Positions 7,322-16,201 of a stretch of 56,322 bases of DNA are shown one piece after another. The notes beneath the pieces were generated by a model. It saw only the letters and a program-made list of their open reading frames with translations. It ran no database searches and had not been told where the DNA came from. Source of the stretch: a bacterium (GTDB taxonomy: Bacteria; Pseudomonadota; Alphaproteobacteria; Acetobacterales; Acetobacteraceae); the NCBI GenBank assembly GCA_026224825.1, contig JAMFRO010000095.1, positions 1-56,322 of the forward strand, given 5' to 3'. The translations under genes and the position numbers were made by a program. Every line of letters starts with the position of its first letter. Within the stretch, counting starts at the first letter, position 1.

Positions 7322-10300
7322 ATGGATACCAACACTGCACCGGCACCGCAGAAGGCGGCACTCTTCACCGGCGGCGCCCCCACTGATTGGGCCAAGTCAC
7401 GGCTGGAGCAGTTAAAAGCCGAGGATACGGAATTCAAAGCTTCGTTCCCCCGCGCGGAAGTTACCCAGGCCAAGCAACGTCCCGGCCTGCGCCTGGCTGA
7501 GGTTCTGCAGATTGTTATGGAGGGCTATGCGGACCGCCCAGCCCTCGGCGCACGTGCCCGCGAGCTGGTGACCGATCCCGCCACCGGCCGCACCACCTCC
7601 CGGCTGCTCAACCGCTTCGAGAGCCGCAGCTTCGGCAATTTATGGGCGCAAATCCGCGCCACCGCGGCCGATTGGCAGCACCATGCGGAGCATCCGGCGC
7701 AGCCGGGCGATTTTATCGCGGTGCTGGGTTTCGCCAGTCCGGATTATGCAGCCATGGCGCTCGCGGCTCTGTATATGGGCGCGGTCAACGTGCCTTTGCA
7801 GGCCACCGCCCCCGCCAGCCAGCACGCCGCCATCATCGCCGAGACGGCGCCACGCGTGCTCGCTAGCAGCATTGAATATATCGATCTGGCCGTGGACTCC
7901 GTGCTGGCCGGCACCGCGCCGCCGCGCCTCGTCGTATTCGACTATGAGCCGCGTGACGACGCCCAGCGCGAGAGGCTTGAGGCGGCGCGGCAAAAACTCT
8001 CGGCCGCCGGCTGTCCGATTCTGGTCGAGACCTTGCAGGATGTCATTGCGCGCGGCCAGAGCCTGCCCGTGCAGGCACCGCATGTGTCCTCTGATCCGGA
8101 CCCGCTGGCGTGGCTGTTCTATACCTCCGGCACCACCGGCACGCCCAAAGGGGCGATGATCACCGAGCAGACTATCCGCAACACCTGGCTTTACGCGGCT
8201 GAAAAACCCTCGATTACTCTGAGCTTCATGCCAATGAGTCATATGGTCGGCTATGGCTATATGTTCCTGGCACTGGCGAACGGCGGTACGAGCTATTGTT
8301 CGCCCCGAAGCGACCTTTCCACGTTGTTTGAGGATCTGGCGCTGGTGCGCCCGACAATGTCCTCGCTTGTGCCGCGTGTGTGCGAAATGCTTTACCAGCA
8401 TTATCTGGGTGAGGTGGACCGCCGCATCGCCTCTGGCGCGCCGGAGGACACCGCGCAGGCCGAGGTGAAACTGGATATGCGCGAGAGATTGCTCGGCGGC
8501 CGTCTGCTGTCCGTCGGCTGCGGCTCGGCAGTGTTGTCGCCGGAAGTGCACCAGTTTATGCTCTCCATGTTGGGCGTGCATATGGCCATCGGCTATTCCT
8601 CTACCGAAATGGCCACCGCAACCGTGCTGGTTGACGGCAAAATCCAACGCCCGACGGTGATTGATTATCGCCTCGCCGATGTGCCGGAACTCGGCTATTT
8701 CACCACGGACAAGCCGTACCCGCGCGGCGAATTCCTGGTGAAGATTCCCAAGTTCATGGCCGGGTATTACAAGCGTCCGGAACTCACCGCGGAAAAATTC
8801 ACCGGGGACGGCTTCTACCGTTCCGGCGACGTGATGGCGCTGGTGGGCGAGGACCAGCTCATCTATCTCGACCGCACCAACAATGTGCAGAAACTCAGCC
8901 AGGGTGAATTCGTCGCCATCGCCCGGCTCGAGGCCCTCTTCACGCAGAGCCCGGCGATACGGCAGATCTATGTCTACGGCAGCAGCGACCGCGCCTTCCT
9001 GCTCGCCGTGGTGGTGCCCGGGGAGGAGCTTGCCGGCCTGGATGAGGGCCAGGTCAAGGCTGCCATCCGCCGCAGCCTCAACGGCATTGCGGAGGAACAC
9101 GCCCTCAACAGCTATGAGATCCCGCGCGAATTCATCATCGAGACCGAGCCTTTTAGCCCCGAAAACGGCCTGCTGACAGGAATTGGCAAATTCAGCCGCC
9201 CGAACTTCAAGGCCCGCTATGGTGAGAGACTGGAGCAGCTCTACGCCCAGCTCGCGCAGGATCAGGTCTCCGAGCTGCGCGCGCTGCGCCTCGGCGGGGC
9301 CGACCGGCCGGTCATCGAAACGGTGACCCGCGCGGTGCAGGCCACACTGGGCGTTGCGGCATCGGATGTTACGCCGGCGTCGCGTTTCGGTGATCTGGGC
9401 GGCGATTCGCTTTCGGCTCTGTCGTTCTCAATGCTGCTCGAAGAGATATTCGGCGTGGAGGTTCCGGTCGGCGTCATCATCAACCCGGCGGGCGATCTCG
9501 GCCTGATCGCCGATTATGTCGAGACGCAGCGTTCCGGCAACCGGCGCCCCAGCTTTTCCTCCGTGCATGCGGCGGATGGTATGATCGTCTATGCGAGCGA
9601 CTTCAAGCTGGAAAAATTCATCCCCACGGACATACTGGCGGCAGCCCCCAGCCTGCCCAAACCGGCAGAGGCGATCAACACCGTGCTGTTGACCGGATCG
9701 ACCGGCTTCCTCGGCCGATTCCAGGCGCTGGCCTGGCTGGAGCGCATGGCGGCAACTGGCGGCAAGCTCATCCTCATCGCGCGCGGTGCCAACCCTGAGC
9801 AGGCGCGCCAGCGTGTCGAGGAGGCGCTGCAAAGCGATCCCGCGCTGCTGGCCCACTTCCGGACGCTGGCCGCCGGCCACCTCGAAGTCCTACCCGGTGA
9901 TCTCGGTCTGCCCAATCTCGGCCTCGATGAGACAACCTGGACTCGCCTCGCGGAACACGTTGATCTCATCGTCCACACCGCCGCGCATGTGAACCATGTT
10001 CTGCCATATACGCAGCTCTTCACTGCCAATGTCGCGGGCACGGCGGAGCTTGTGCGCCTCGCGCTGACGAGTCGGCTAAAACATTTCAATTACGTGTCCA
10101 CCATGGGCGTGATGGCCCTGGCCGGGGGCACCGTGGCGGAGGATTGCAACATCCGGACAACAATCCCCTCGGGCGAAATCAATGATGGCTATGCCAATGG
10201 CTATAACCTCAGCAAATGGGCGGGCGAGGTGCTCCTGCATGAGGCGCATGATCTATGCGCCTTGCCGGTCAGCGTGTTCCGCCCGGGCATGATTCTTGCC

Positions 10301-10849
10301 CATAGCCGCTATGCCGGGCAGCTCAACGTGCCCGATATGTTCACCCGGCTGCTGTACAGCTTGGCGGTGACGGGGGTCGCACCCGCGACCTTCTATGCCG
10401 AAGACCTTTCGCACGGCCGGCCGGTCGCGCGTTATGAAGGCATCGCGGTTGATTTCCTCGCCGATTCTATTACCGCCATCGGCCTAGCCAACAAATCGGG
10501 TTTCCACTCCTATAATCTCGCCAATCCGCATGATGACGGGGTCTCACTCGACAGCTTCGTCGATTGGATGATCGAGGCCGGCTGCAATATTGAGCGAGTG
10601 GATAGCTACAGCAAGTGGCTGACCCATTTCGAAACCGCGATGCATGCGCTACCCGAGAAGAAGCGCCAGAAATCCTTGCTGGCCATCATGGGGCCCTACC
10701 GGCAGCCGCAAGCGGCAGTGGCGAAATCCTTCCTGCCGGTCGAGCGCTTTCGCTCGGCAGCCGAGGCCGCTGGCCACCCAATTCCCGGACTTTCAGCTGC
10801 GTTGATTCACAAATATGTGGCAGATCTGAAGCATCTTGATTGGTTATAG
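7322..10849 (+). CDS. car: carboxylic acid reductase (adenylation-thiolation-reductase)
   Basis: A full-length carboxylic acid reductase of about 1175 residues, which reduces a carboxylic acid to its aldehyde with ATP and NADPH. Domains in order: adenylation, with the P-loop-like YTSGTTGTPKGAM near residue 267; a carrier domain whose phosphopantetheine Ser is in GGDSLSALS near residue 695; and a short-chain-dehydrogenase-like reductase with LLTGSTGFLG near 789 and the catalytic Tyr/Lys of YNLSKWAGE near 960-964. The ATG at 7322 is chosen over one at 7310 because GGAGG lies five bases before it and overlaps the earlier ATG. The carrier domain needs a phosphopantetheinyl transferase, and none is seen here. 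A decayed partial copy of the reductase domain lies at 17091-18084. Neighbours suggest an aromatic acid substrate; that is inference. Confidence 0.92.
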   Translation: MDTNTAPAPQKAALFTGGAPTDWAKSRLEQLKAEDTEFKASFPRAEVTQAKQRPGLRLAEVLQIVMEGYADRPALGARARELVTDPATGRTTSRLLNRFESRSFGNLWAQIRATAADWQHHAEHPAQPGDFIAVLGFASPDYAAMALAALYMGAVNVPLQATAPASQHAAIIAETAPRVLASSIEYIDLAVDSVLAGTAPPRLVVFDYEPRDDAQRERLEAARQKLSAAGCPILVETLQDVIARGQSLPVQAPHVSSDPDPLAWLFYTSGTTGTPKGAMITEQTIRNTWLYAAEKPSITLSFMPMSHMVGYGYMFLALANGGTSYCSPRSDLSTLFEDLALVRPTMSSLVPRVCEMLYQHYLGEVDRRIASGAPEDTAQAEVKLDMRERLLGGRLLSVGCGSAVLSPEVHQFMLSMLGVHMAIGYSSTEMATATVLVDGKIQRPTVIDYRLADVPELGYFTTDKPYPRGEFLVKIPKFMAGYYKRPELTAEKFTGDGFYRSGDVMALVGEDQLIYLDRTNNVQKLSQGEFVAIARLEALFTQSPAIRQIYVYGSSDRAFLLAVVVPGEELAGLDEGQVKAAIRRSLNGIAEEHALNSYEIPREFIIETEPFSPENGLLTGIGKFSRPNFKARYGERLEQLYAQLAQDQVSELRALRLGGADRPVIETVTRAVQATLGVAASDVTPASRFGDLGGDSLSALSFSMLLEEIFGVEVPVGVIINPAGDLGLIADYVETQRSGNRRPSFSSVHAADGMIVYASDFKLEKFIPTDILAAAPSLPKPAEAINTVLLTGSTGFLGRFQALAWLERMAATGGKLILIARGANPEQARQRVEEALQSDPALLAHFRTLAAGHLEVLPGDLGLPNLGLDETTWTRLAEHVDLIVHTAAHVNHVLPYTQLFTANVAGTAELVRLALTSRLKHFNYVSTMGVMALAGGTVAEDCNIRTTIPSGEINDGYANGYNLSKWAGEVLLHEAHDLCALPVSVFRPGMILAHSRYAGQLNVPDMFTRLLYSLAVTGVAPATFYAEDLSHGRPVARYEGIAVDFLADSITAIGLANKSGFHSYNLANPHDDGVSLDSFVDWMIEAGCNIERVDSYSKWLTHFETAMHALPEKKRQKSLLAIMGPYRQPQAAVAKSFLPVERFRSAAEAAGHPIPGLSAALIHKYVADLKHLDWL

Positions 10850-10961
10850 CCTTATCGCACTAAAACGCGACGACAACTTGTTCCAGTTCTGCGGGTTCAG
10901 CAACCAGGGCGAATTGCTGGCGTTCGTAGAACGTCTCTAAAACACGGAAAGGATCTTCTCG

Positions 10962-11615
10962 ATGCTCACCGTTCACCATCTCAGCAACTCTCACTCGCAT
11001 GTCGTTCTCTGGCTGTTGGAAGAGTTGGGCGTGCCATACGAGATCGCGCGCCATCAGCGAGACCCGTTGACCGGACGCTCGCCGGCGTCATTGCGTGCGA
11101 TTCATCCGGCGGCAAAAGCTCCCACGATCGTGGATCATGGGATTGCGATGGTCGAATCCGCCGGGATTATCCTATACATCCTCGAATCCTATGGCGAGAG
11201 CCGTTTGCGTCCGTCACCAAGCTCAGCCGAGGCGATGCAGTTCTTCCAATGGCTGACCTTCATTGAGGGCTCCGCCAAAGGCCCGTTGCTGCAAATGTTT
11301 CATGCCCTCCGCCTACCGTCCGAGGATGGGCATCGTAAGATATGCGAGGCTTCTGCGCACACCGTCCTGAGCCTCATCGAGGAAGGTCTTGAAGGCCGGG
11401 AAACCATCACCGTCGGACAATTTACTGCGGCTGATATCCAGCTGACATTCTTCGAGGAACTCCTTGAGGGCGTCGGTAGAATCGATGCCTATCCCAATAT
11501 GCAGCGTCACCTCACCACCATGCGCCGGCGGGCAACCTACAAGCGCGCCGAACAAAAGGGCGGCCCGGTCGGACTGAAACAGCTGTTTTCGGGAGCAGTC
11601 AGCAATTCTAAGTAG
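10962..11615 (+). CDS. glutathione S-transferase
   Basis: A 217-residue cytosolic-type glutathione S-transferase. The N-terminal thioredoxin-like half begins LTVHHLSNSHSHVVLWLLEELGVPYE and contains the glutathione-binding cis-Pro and Glu-Ser of KAPTIVDHGIAMVESAGIIL. The helical C-terminal half has FTAADIQLTFFEELLEG, the N-capping box region of GSTs. The catalytic residue is probably one of the N-terminal Ser residues. It lies 112 bp downstream of car on the same strand and may detoxify reactive aldehydes or act in aromatic ether metabolism; neither is shown. A GGAAAGGA ribosome site precedes the ATG. Confidence 0.9.
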   Translation: MLTVHHLSNSHSHVVLWLLEELGVPYEIARHQRDPLTGRSPASLRAIHPAAKAPTIVDHGIAMVESAGIILYILESYGESRLRPSPSSAEAMQFFQWLTFIEGSAKGPLLQMFHALRLPSEDGHRKICEASAHTVLSLIEEGLEGRETITVGQFTAADIQLTFFEELLEGVGRIDAYPNMQRHLTTMRRRATYKRAEQKGGPVGLKQLFSGAVSNSK

Positions 11616-11864
11616 AATGAACATCCATGTTTTCGCCAGGGAAGTTTGAAACGCGAAAGGAAGCCTGAACGGTTTGGTTTACCGTTCTTTATAGTCGCCG
11701 TGAACCGATCTCAGTCACAGCTTCTCTGGAATGAGATGGTTAATTTGGCCCGGTAAAGGCCCATTTTTCTTGACTAAACCCGTTTAATTGGCTGGCCAAC
11801 ATTAGGCAAATGTCGTACATTGACAAGTTGAAACCCCACACAGCGCATGCAAGGAGAGAGAGCA

Positions 11865-12839
11865 ATGCCGTCACTGGCGTTTGCAATGACAGCCACAAAT
11901 CACGAGTCTCGGCGATTTGAGTTCAGAGGTAAAAATAAGGCGGATTATTATGATGGCGAATTGCGCCCGATCCTCTCTCATGCCGTCAATATGCAAATTG
12001 AGAAGAGCATCGCGGGTAAATATGCGATCTATAAGTTGACCTCCCGCTCAGGCTTGTTATTTCGGCGGTCCTGGCAGCACATCCGTGAAGACAAAACTGA
12101 CGTCACAGTTATTTGGTTTGTGCGGCACGGCACGATTACGATCTCTTATCCGGGCATTAAACATAAGGTCAGCGCACAGGAATGCGCCGTCACGCGCTCC
12201 TCCCGTCCATTCAACATGGAGCTCCTTCCGGATAATAGCGGTATACTAGAGGCCATGCATATTGTCGTGCCGTCACACGAGCTACATGCAATTATCAGCG
12301 ATCGACTAGAGGTGGGCCGGCCATTTCCAACCTCGAGTGGAAATTTCGCGCTGGCCGAGCGGATCGTTGAGATCCTCTTCGATGAAGACGACGAAATTGA
12401 CTTCGATATTGCGGAGCAACTGGTTGGGACACTTTTGGACGGGCTTGGCAAGTCGATCGCGAAGGTTGGCGGCAACCGCCCGCCTCCCAGCTCCATCGCC
12501 GAACAACGCGTCGCTGATATAATGGCCTGCGTTAATCGGCATATTGCAAATCCCGATCTTAATGCTCGGATGGTGGCCAGCCAATGCGATATATCCCTAC
12601 GATATCTCTGTCACGTTCTTAAAAAATGTAATCTGCAATTCTCGGATCTTGTTTGGGAGAAACGCATGCAGATGGCCGCATTGTTGCTAAAGAATCCGGC
12701 AATGCGGACACATCACGTTTCTGAGATCGGTTACCTTGTCGGCTTCAAGAGTAGCGCGCATTTTAGCCGGAAATTCAAGACAACGTTTGGGATTGCGCCC
12801 CGGGCATACCGCGACCTCGATATTACCAACCGCAATTGA
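11865..12839 (+). CDS. AraC-family transcriptional regulator
   Basis: About 324 residues. The C-terminal roughly 100 residues carry the two AraC helix-turn-helix motifs: MVASQCDISLRYLCHVLKK, then VSEIGYLVGFKSSAHFSRKF, ending in the family phrase FGIAPRAYR. The N-terminal part resembles the AraC-binding-like cupin sensor domain found in regulators of aromatic degradation. ATG 11865 is preferred over ATG 11847 because AAGGAGAG at 11851-11858 sits between them at good spacing. The natural target could be the upstream GST or car; no operator was recognised. The region just upstream (11616-11846) is AT-rich and has no gene. Confidence 0.88.
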   Translation: MPSLAFAMTATNHESRRFEFRGKNKADYYDGELRPILSHAVNMQIEKSIAGKYAIYKLTSRSGLLFRRSWQHIREDKTDVTVIWFVRHGTITISYPGIKHKVSAQECAVTRSSRPFNMELLPDNSGILEAMHIVVPSHELHAIISDRLEVGRPFPTSSGNFALAERIVEILFDEDDEIDFDIAEQLVGTLLDGLGKSIAKVGGNRPPPSSIAEQRVADIMACVNRHIANPDLNARMVASQCDISLRYLCHVLKKCNLQFSDLVWEKRMQMAALLLKNPAMRTHHVSEIGYLVGFKSSAHFSRKFKTTFGIAPRAYRDLDITNRN

Positions 12840-12854
12840 GGTACGCTTTAACGT

Positions 12855-13171
12855 TTGATTCGGCCGGCGCATTTGAACGGAGAAAAGTTCCGTCCGAAGG
12901 TAGCCACGTTGCTCTGGAACTGTGACGATCTGCGCCGTTATCTCGCGAACAACACCACGTCGCTTGTCGACTATGCCGCGCGCCATAGATCCATGCTCCC
13001 TATTTCAACCTCGCGGGCAGAAGGATGCGTGGACGAGATAGCTAACACCCGTATGGCCAAGAAGCGGCGGATGAGATGGTCGCCGTAGGTGCACATCGAA
13101 TATCCGTCGTCCGTGCTGCCGTATTGGGCGGCCGACTGAATGTGCCCGCAGAACTCGCGCGAGCGGCCTAA
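12855..13171 (+). pseudogene. transposase C-terminal remnant (ISKra4-like)
   Basis: The last roughly 100 codons of a transposase with a frameshift. The first frame reads LWNCDDLRRYLANNTTSLVDYAARH and then AEGCVDEIANTRMAKKRRMRWSP before a stop at 13087. After a one-base shift the reading continues GAHRISVVRAAVLGGRLNV to a stop at 13169. The pattern of Ala-Glu-x-x-Val-Asp-x-x-x-Asn-x-Arg-Met followed by Met-Arg-Trp-Ser-Pro and Gly-Ala-His is what I know from transposases usually labelled ISKra4; the family name is from memory. No N-terminal part or inverted repeat is visible. The AraC gene stops just upstream and the IS66 element lies 27 bp downstream. Confidence 0.6.
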
Positions 13172-13190
13172 CTGAACATGATTGTCATAC

Positions 13191-13198
13191 TGTCAAAC
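13191..13198. repeat. target-site duplication, left copy
   Basis: TGTCAAAC directly abuts the left end of the chimeric IS66 element. The identical octamer follows the right end at 14832-14839. Eight base pairs is the duplication length typical of IS66-family transposition. Confidence 0.9.
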
Positions 13199-13390
13199 GT
13201 AAGCGTCAGCTGACTCCCGCCTTGTAGGGTTTTGTACACTCTGCCTCTGATCTTCTGCTTATTGGCGGAGGGTTTGCGTTGGTGGATGGTGTTGAAGTTG
13301 AGACTATACTCCGGAGGGCTCCGGAGTTGGGTTACGAGGTTCTCCCTGGTGTTTCGAAGCGTCGTATCCATCCGGTGGATGACGCGGGCC

Positions 13391-13618
13391 TTACTTTTTC
13401 AGATGTCGTCGTTCTCTGATGATATCCTCCAGGTTTTCGACGCCAAAGTCGGAGAAGGCTGCGGCGGCTTCGCCATCTGGTCCATAAACCCAGATCAGCC
13501 CGTCTTCCGGTTCCATTTCTTCGATGATTTCGTTTAGCCAGTCCTCGTCCTCACCGATCTCTTGGGCGACGAGAGCAATGGTCTTGATTGCGTAAATCTT
13601 GTTCAGCTGCGTGGTCAT
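13391..13618 (-). CDS. small acidic IS66 passenger protein
   Basis: A 75-residue acidic protein starting [20 protein letters not shown] and rich in Asp and Glu in its middle ([19 protein letters not shown]). Its ATG overlaps the stop of the truncated left tnpC as ATGA, so it was translationally coupled to that transposase. Small proteins of this kind follow tnpC in some alphaproteobacterial IS66 elements; their function is unknown to me. An in-frame upstream ATG at 13663 is inside tnpC and unlikely. Intact by length, but its transcription depends on a truncated gene, so it may be silent. Confidence 0.6.
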   Translation of the reverse strand: MTTQLNKIYAIKTIALVAQEIGEDEDWLNEIIEEMEPEDGLIWVYGPDGEAAAAFSDFGVENLEDIIRERRHLKK

Positions 13619-14237
13619 GCCGCGCAAGGCACCGTTGCAGCCGGACGGGCGGTCCAATTCCACGGCATCAATTCATCGAGCCTGTGTGCTGGATGATTGG
13701 CGATGCGGTCGAGGACATCGGCGAGCCATGCCTGCGGGTCGATGCCGTTCATTTTTGCCGTTGTGATCAGGCTGTACACCATCGCGGCGCGCTGACCGCC
13801 GCGGTCAGAGCCGGCGAACAGCCAGTTACGGCGCCCCAGGGCCAGGCTTCGAATGGCCCGCTCCGCCGCATTGTTTGACACGCAAATCCGCCCGTCGCTC
13901 AGGAACCGCGAGAAAGACGCCCAGCGCGCGAGCATGTAATCCATGGCCTTGGCGACATCGTTATGGCGCGAGAGTTTTGCGCGCTCGGTGCGCATCCATA
14001 TCTCGAGATCGGCGACCAGCGGGGCGCTGTGCTCCTGGCGTACGGCCAGCCGTTCGGCGGCGGGCTTGCCATTGATCGCGCGCTCGATCTCGAAGATCGC
14101 GTCGATCCGCTGCACCGCGGCCAACGCCATCGGCGCGACGAAGGCGGGTGTGCGGCCCTGCGCCTTGCGCTTGGCGTTGCGGGCGATATCGGCCAGCTCG
14201 AAGAATTTCCGCCGCCCATGGGCCTTATGTGGAGCTC
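13615..14237 (-). pseudogene. tnpC: IS66 TnpC transposase, C-terminal half (left copy)
   Basis: About 205 residues of a TnpC from the conserved [13 protein letters not shown] motif to the family C-terminus LDELMPWNW. The catalytic Glu region is intact ([20 protein letters not shown]), followed by the [19 protein letters not shown] helix. The two catalytic Asp residues and the zinc-binding N-terminal region are missing: the reading frame runs back through the central palindrome into the opposite strand of the other copy. It cannot be active. It differs clearly from the right-hand copy in sequence, so it comes from a different IS66 element, not a simple inverted duplication. Confidence 0.85.
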
Positions 14238-14247
14238 CACATAAGGC
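14222..14247. repeat. 26-bp perfect palindrome at the IS66 head-to-head junction
   Basis: The stretch is its own reverse complement for 26 bases, centred on GAGCTC between 14234 and 14235. It joins the two outward-facing tnpC halves exactly where both encode Lys-Ala-His-x-Arg-Arg-Lys, so each gene is cut at the same codon. This looks like a fold-back or inverted-recombination junction. Confidence 0.9.
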
Positions 14248-14824
14248 GCACGCGCGCCGCAAACTCTTCGACGAATTCGAGCGCACCAAATCCCCCATCG
14301 CTCAAGAAGCACTGCGCCGGATTGGCGAACTCTATGCCATCGAGGCCCAGATCAATGGCGAGAACACCGAACGCCGGGCTGCGATTCGTCAGGAACAAGC
14401 CGGCCCACTGCTGGCCGAGCTCAAACGCTACCTCCAGGAACAGCGCCGGCGCCTCTCCGCCAAGACCAATCTCGCCAAGGCTATCAACTATGCGCTCGGC
14501 CGCTGGGAAGATTTGATCCTCTACACCACAGACGGCCGCATAGGCATCGACAACAACCCCGCTGAACGCGCCCTGCGCGGCATCGCCATCACCCGCAAAA
14601 ACTATCTGTTCCTTGGCGCCGAAGCTGGCGGCGATCGCGCCGCCATCATCTATACCATGCTGGAAACCGCCAAGCTCAACGGGCTCGACCCGGAAGCCTA
14701 CCTAACCAATATCATCGACCGCATGGCAAAAGGACATCCAGCAAGCAGGCTCAAAGAACTGCTCCCGTGGAACTGGACGCGGGAGGAAAACACCCCAAAT
14801 CAAACAGCCGCGGTACTCAGCTGA
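14232..14824 (+). pseudogene. tnpC: IS66 TnpC transposase, C-terminal half (right copy)
   Basis: About 195 residues running from [17 protein letters not shown] to RLKELLPWNWTREE, with the catalytic Glu region IDNNPAERALRGIAITRKN and GGDRAAIIYTMLETAKLNG intact. N-terminal DNA-binding and zinc regions and both catalytic Asp residues are absent because the gene starts inside the central palindrome. The open frame continues upstream only as antisense of the left copy. The stop lies 7 bp before the right inverted-repeat end, as in normal IS66 elements. Confidence 0.85.
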
Positions 14825-14831
14825 CGCTTAC

Positions 14832-14839
14832 TGTCAAAC
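14832..14839. repeat. target-site duplication, right copy
   Basis: TGTCAAAC directly follows the outer end of the right inverted repeat and matches 13191-13198 exactly. Confidence 0.9.
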
Positions 14840-14878
14840 AACAGATCATGCGGAGCAGCCTCCGAGCTGCTGAAAATC

Positions 14879-16069
14879 TTATTCATGGCCTGCCGTCTGC
14901 ATGGGTAGTCCGACGTAATTTTCAGCCAGCGTTCTTTGCGCGGCTTCCGAGTTCCTAATGTAGTCTAGCTCCGCCATCTGCAGCCTGCGGGCAAAGCCGT
15001 CCATGTCGGGGAAGCGGTGGGTGATCGACGTGAACCACCAGGAGAAACGCTCGGCCTTCCAAATGCGCGCTAACGCGCGCGCGGAATAGCCGTCGATACC
15101 CACCGTGGAGCCAGAACGGTAGTAGTGGACCAGCGCCTCGGTGAGCATCATCACATCCGAGACCGCTAAATTCATTCCCTTGGCGCCAGTCGGTGGCACG
15201 ATATGAGCCGCGTCACCGGCCAAAAACAAACAACCCCATCGCATCGGTTCGGATACGAAGGACCTTAGTGGTGCAATCGACTTTTCGAAGGAAGGGCCGC
15301 GCACCACTTTGGCAGTGACTGCGGGGCCCAATCTGATACAGACCTCGTCCCAAAACCGGTCGTCGGGCCAATCTTCGATTTTTTCGTCCAGCGAACATTG
15401 GATATAATAGCGGCTCCGCGTGGGCGAGCGCATCGACGCGAGTGCGAAACCGCGGGCATGATTCGCGTAAACCAGTTCCTGCTCCGCAGGAGGGACGTCC
15501 GCCAGAATGCCGAGCCATCCGAACGGATAGACACGTTCAAAATTGCGCAACACGTTCGCGGGAATGCTGGCGCGGCTGACGCCGTGATACCCGTCACACC
15601 CGGCGATATAATCGCACGCCAGCCGCTGTTCGGCACCGCCAGCTGTCCAGGTCACGTAAGGCGCGCTGCTACTGACGTCGTGCAGTATGACGTCCTTTAC
15701 ATTCCAGACGATGGAAATGCTGCGCTGCGACGAAGCAGCAAACAGATCCTTCATCACCTCTTGCTGGCCGTAGACCGTAACCGATGCGCCGCCGGTGAGG
15801 CCCGCGATGTCAATGTGAAACAACTCGCCGTCCAGCGAGAGATTTGTTCCCGTATGGACCAGCCCTTCCTTATCCAGCCGTGCGGCTATATCGAGCTTGC
15901 GCATCAGGTCGACCGTAATCTGCTCCAGAACGCCTGCCCGGACGCGGCCTTCCACATAGGGGCGGTCATGCCTTTCGATAACAACAGCCTCAATCCCCTC
16001 GCGGCGCAGCAGATGCGCGAGGAACATGCCAGCCGGGCCTGCCCCAATGATTGCTACCTGTGTGCGCAT
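14879..16069 (-). CDS. pobA: 4-hydroxybenzoate 3-monooxygenase
   Basis: A 396-residue FAD monooxygenase that hydroxylates 4-hydroxybenzoate to protocatechuate with NADPH and oxygen. The FAD-binding glycine motif is VAIIGAGPAGMFLAHLL at the N-terminus. The Asp-Gly motif is in AGCDGYHGVSRASIP, and the ribityl-binding motif is FLAGDAAHIVPPTGAKGMNL. The PobA-specific start of the second strand, IERHDRPYVEGRVRAGVLEQ, includes the Arg that contacts the substrate path. Length and motif order match the PobA family closely. It is divergent from an AraC-type PobR. It links the hydroxycinnamate cluster (4-hydroxybenzoate producer) to the pca operon (protocatechuate consumer) in this window. Its 3' end lies 40 bp from the IS66 target duplication. 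Confidence 0.95.
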   Translation of the reverse strand: MRTQVAIIGAGPAGMFLAHLLRREGIEAVVIERHDRPYVEGRVRAGVLEQITVDLMRKLDIAARLDKEGLVHTGTNLSLDGELFHIDIAGLTGGASVTVYGQQEVMKDLFAASSQRSISIVWNVKDVILHDVSSSAPYVTWTAGGAEQRLACDYIAGCDGYHGVSRASIPANVLRNFERVYPFGWLGILADVPPAEQELVYANHARGFALASMRSPTRSRYYIQCSLDEKIEDWPDDRFWDEVCIRLGPAVTAKVVRGPSFEKSIAPLRSFVSEPMRWGCLFLAGDAAHIVPPTGAKGMNLAVSDVMMLTEALVHYYRSGSTVGIDGYSARALARIWKAERFSWWFTSITHRFPDMDGFARRLQMAELDYIRNSEAAQRTLAENYVGLPMQTAGHE

Positions 16070-16201
16070 GGATAATCTCCCTCCTCGCCCTTCTCGGGGC
16101 CATCTTATGCGGCAATAAAGATGAGGCGTTTAAGGAGGGTTGCCTATGTCCAGGTGAACGTATTACTTGGATAATTCAACGGATCTATTATTTGTCACGC
16201 G

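Larger units (their letters stand above)
13199..14831. mobile_element. head-to-head chimeric IS66-family element (two right ends)
   Basis: A 1633-bp element bounded by inverted repeats beginning GTAAGCGTCAGCTGA at 13199 and its reverse complement ending at 14831; the next bases also largely agree. It is flanked by the 8-bp duplication TGTCAAAC. Inside are the C-terminal halves of two different IS66 TnpC transposases pointing outward from a 26-bp perfect palindrome at 14222-14247. There is no tnpA, tnpB or TnpC N-terminus. Both ends are thus downstream (right) ends of IS66 elements, an arrangement that cannot encode its own transposition. The perfect target duplication implies the chimera inserted as one unit, mobilised in trans. 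Small-ORF cargo lies at the left. A further hairpin (ACTCCGGAG-GG-CTCCGGAGT) is at 13308-13327. Confidence 0.85.

Noticed and set aside
7640..9100. 486-codon open frame on the minus strand
   Set aside because: Antisense to the CAR adenylation domain; His/Arg-rich composition with no recognisable domain.
14222..14247. Assembly chimera as the explanation for the IS66 palindrome
   Set aside because: Not excluded, but the matching 8-bp target duplication at both outer ends argues for a real element, so it is kept as a finding with that caveat.
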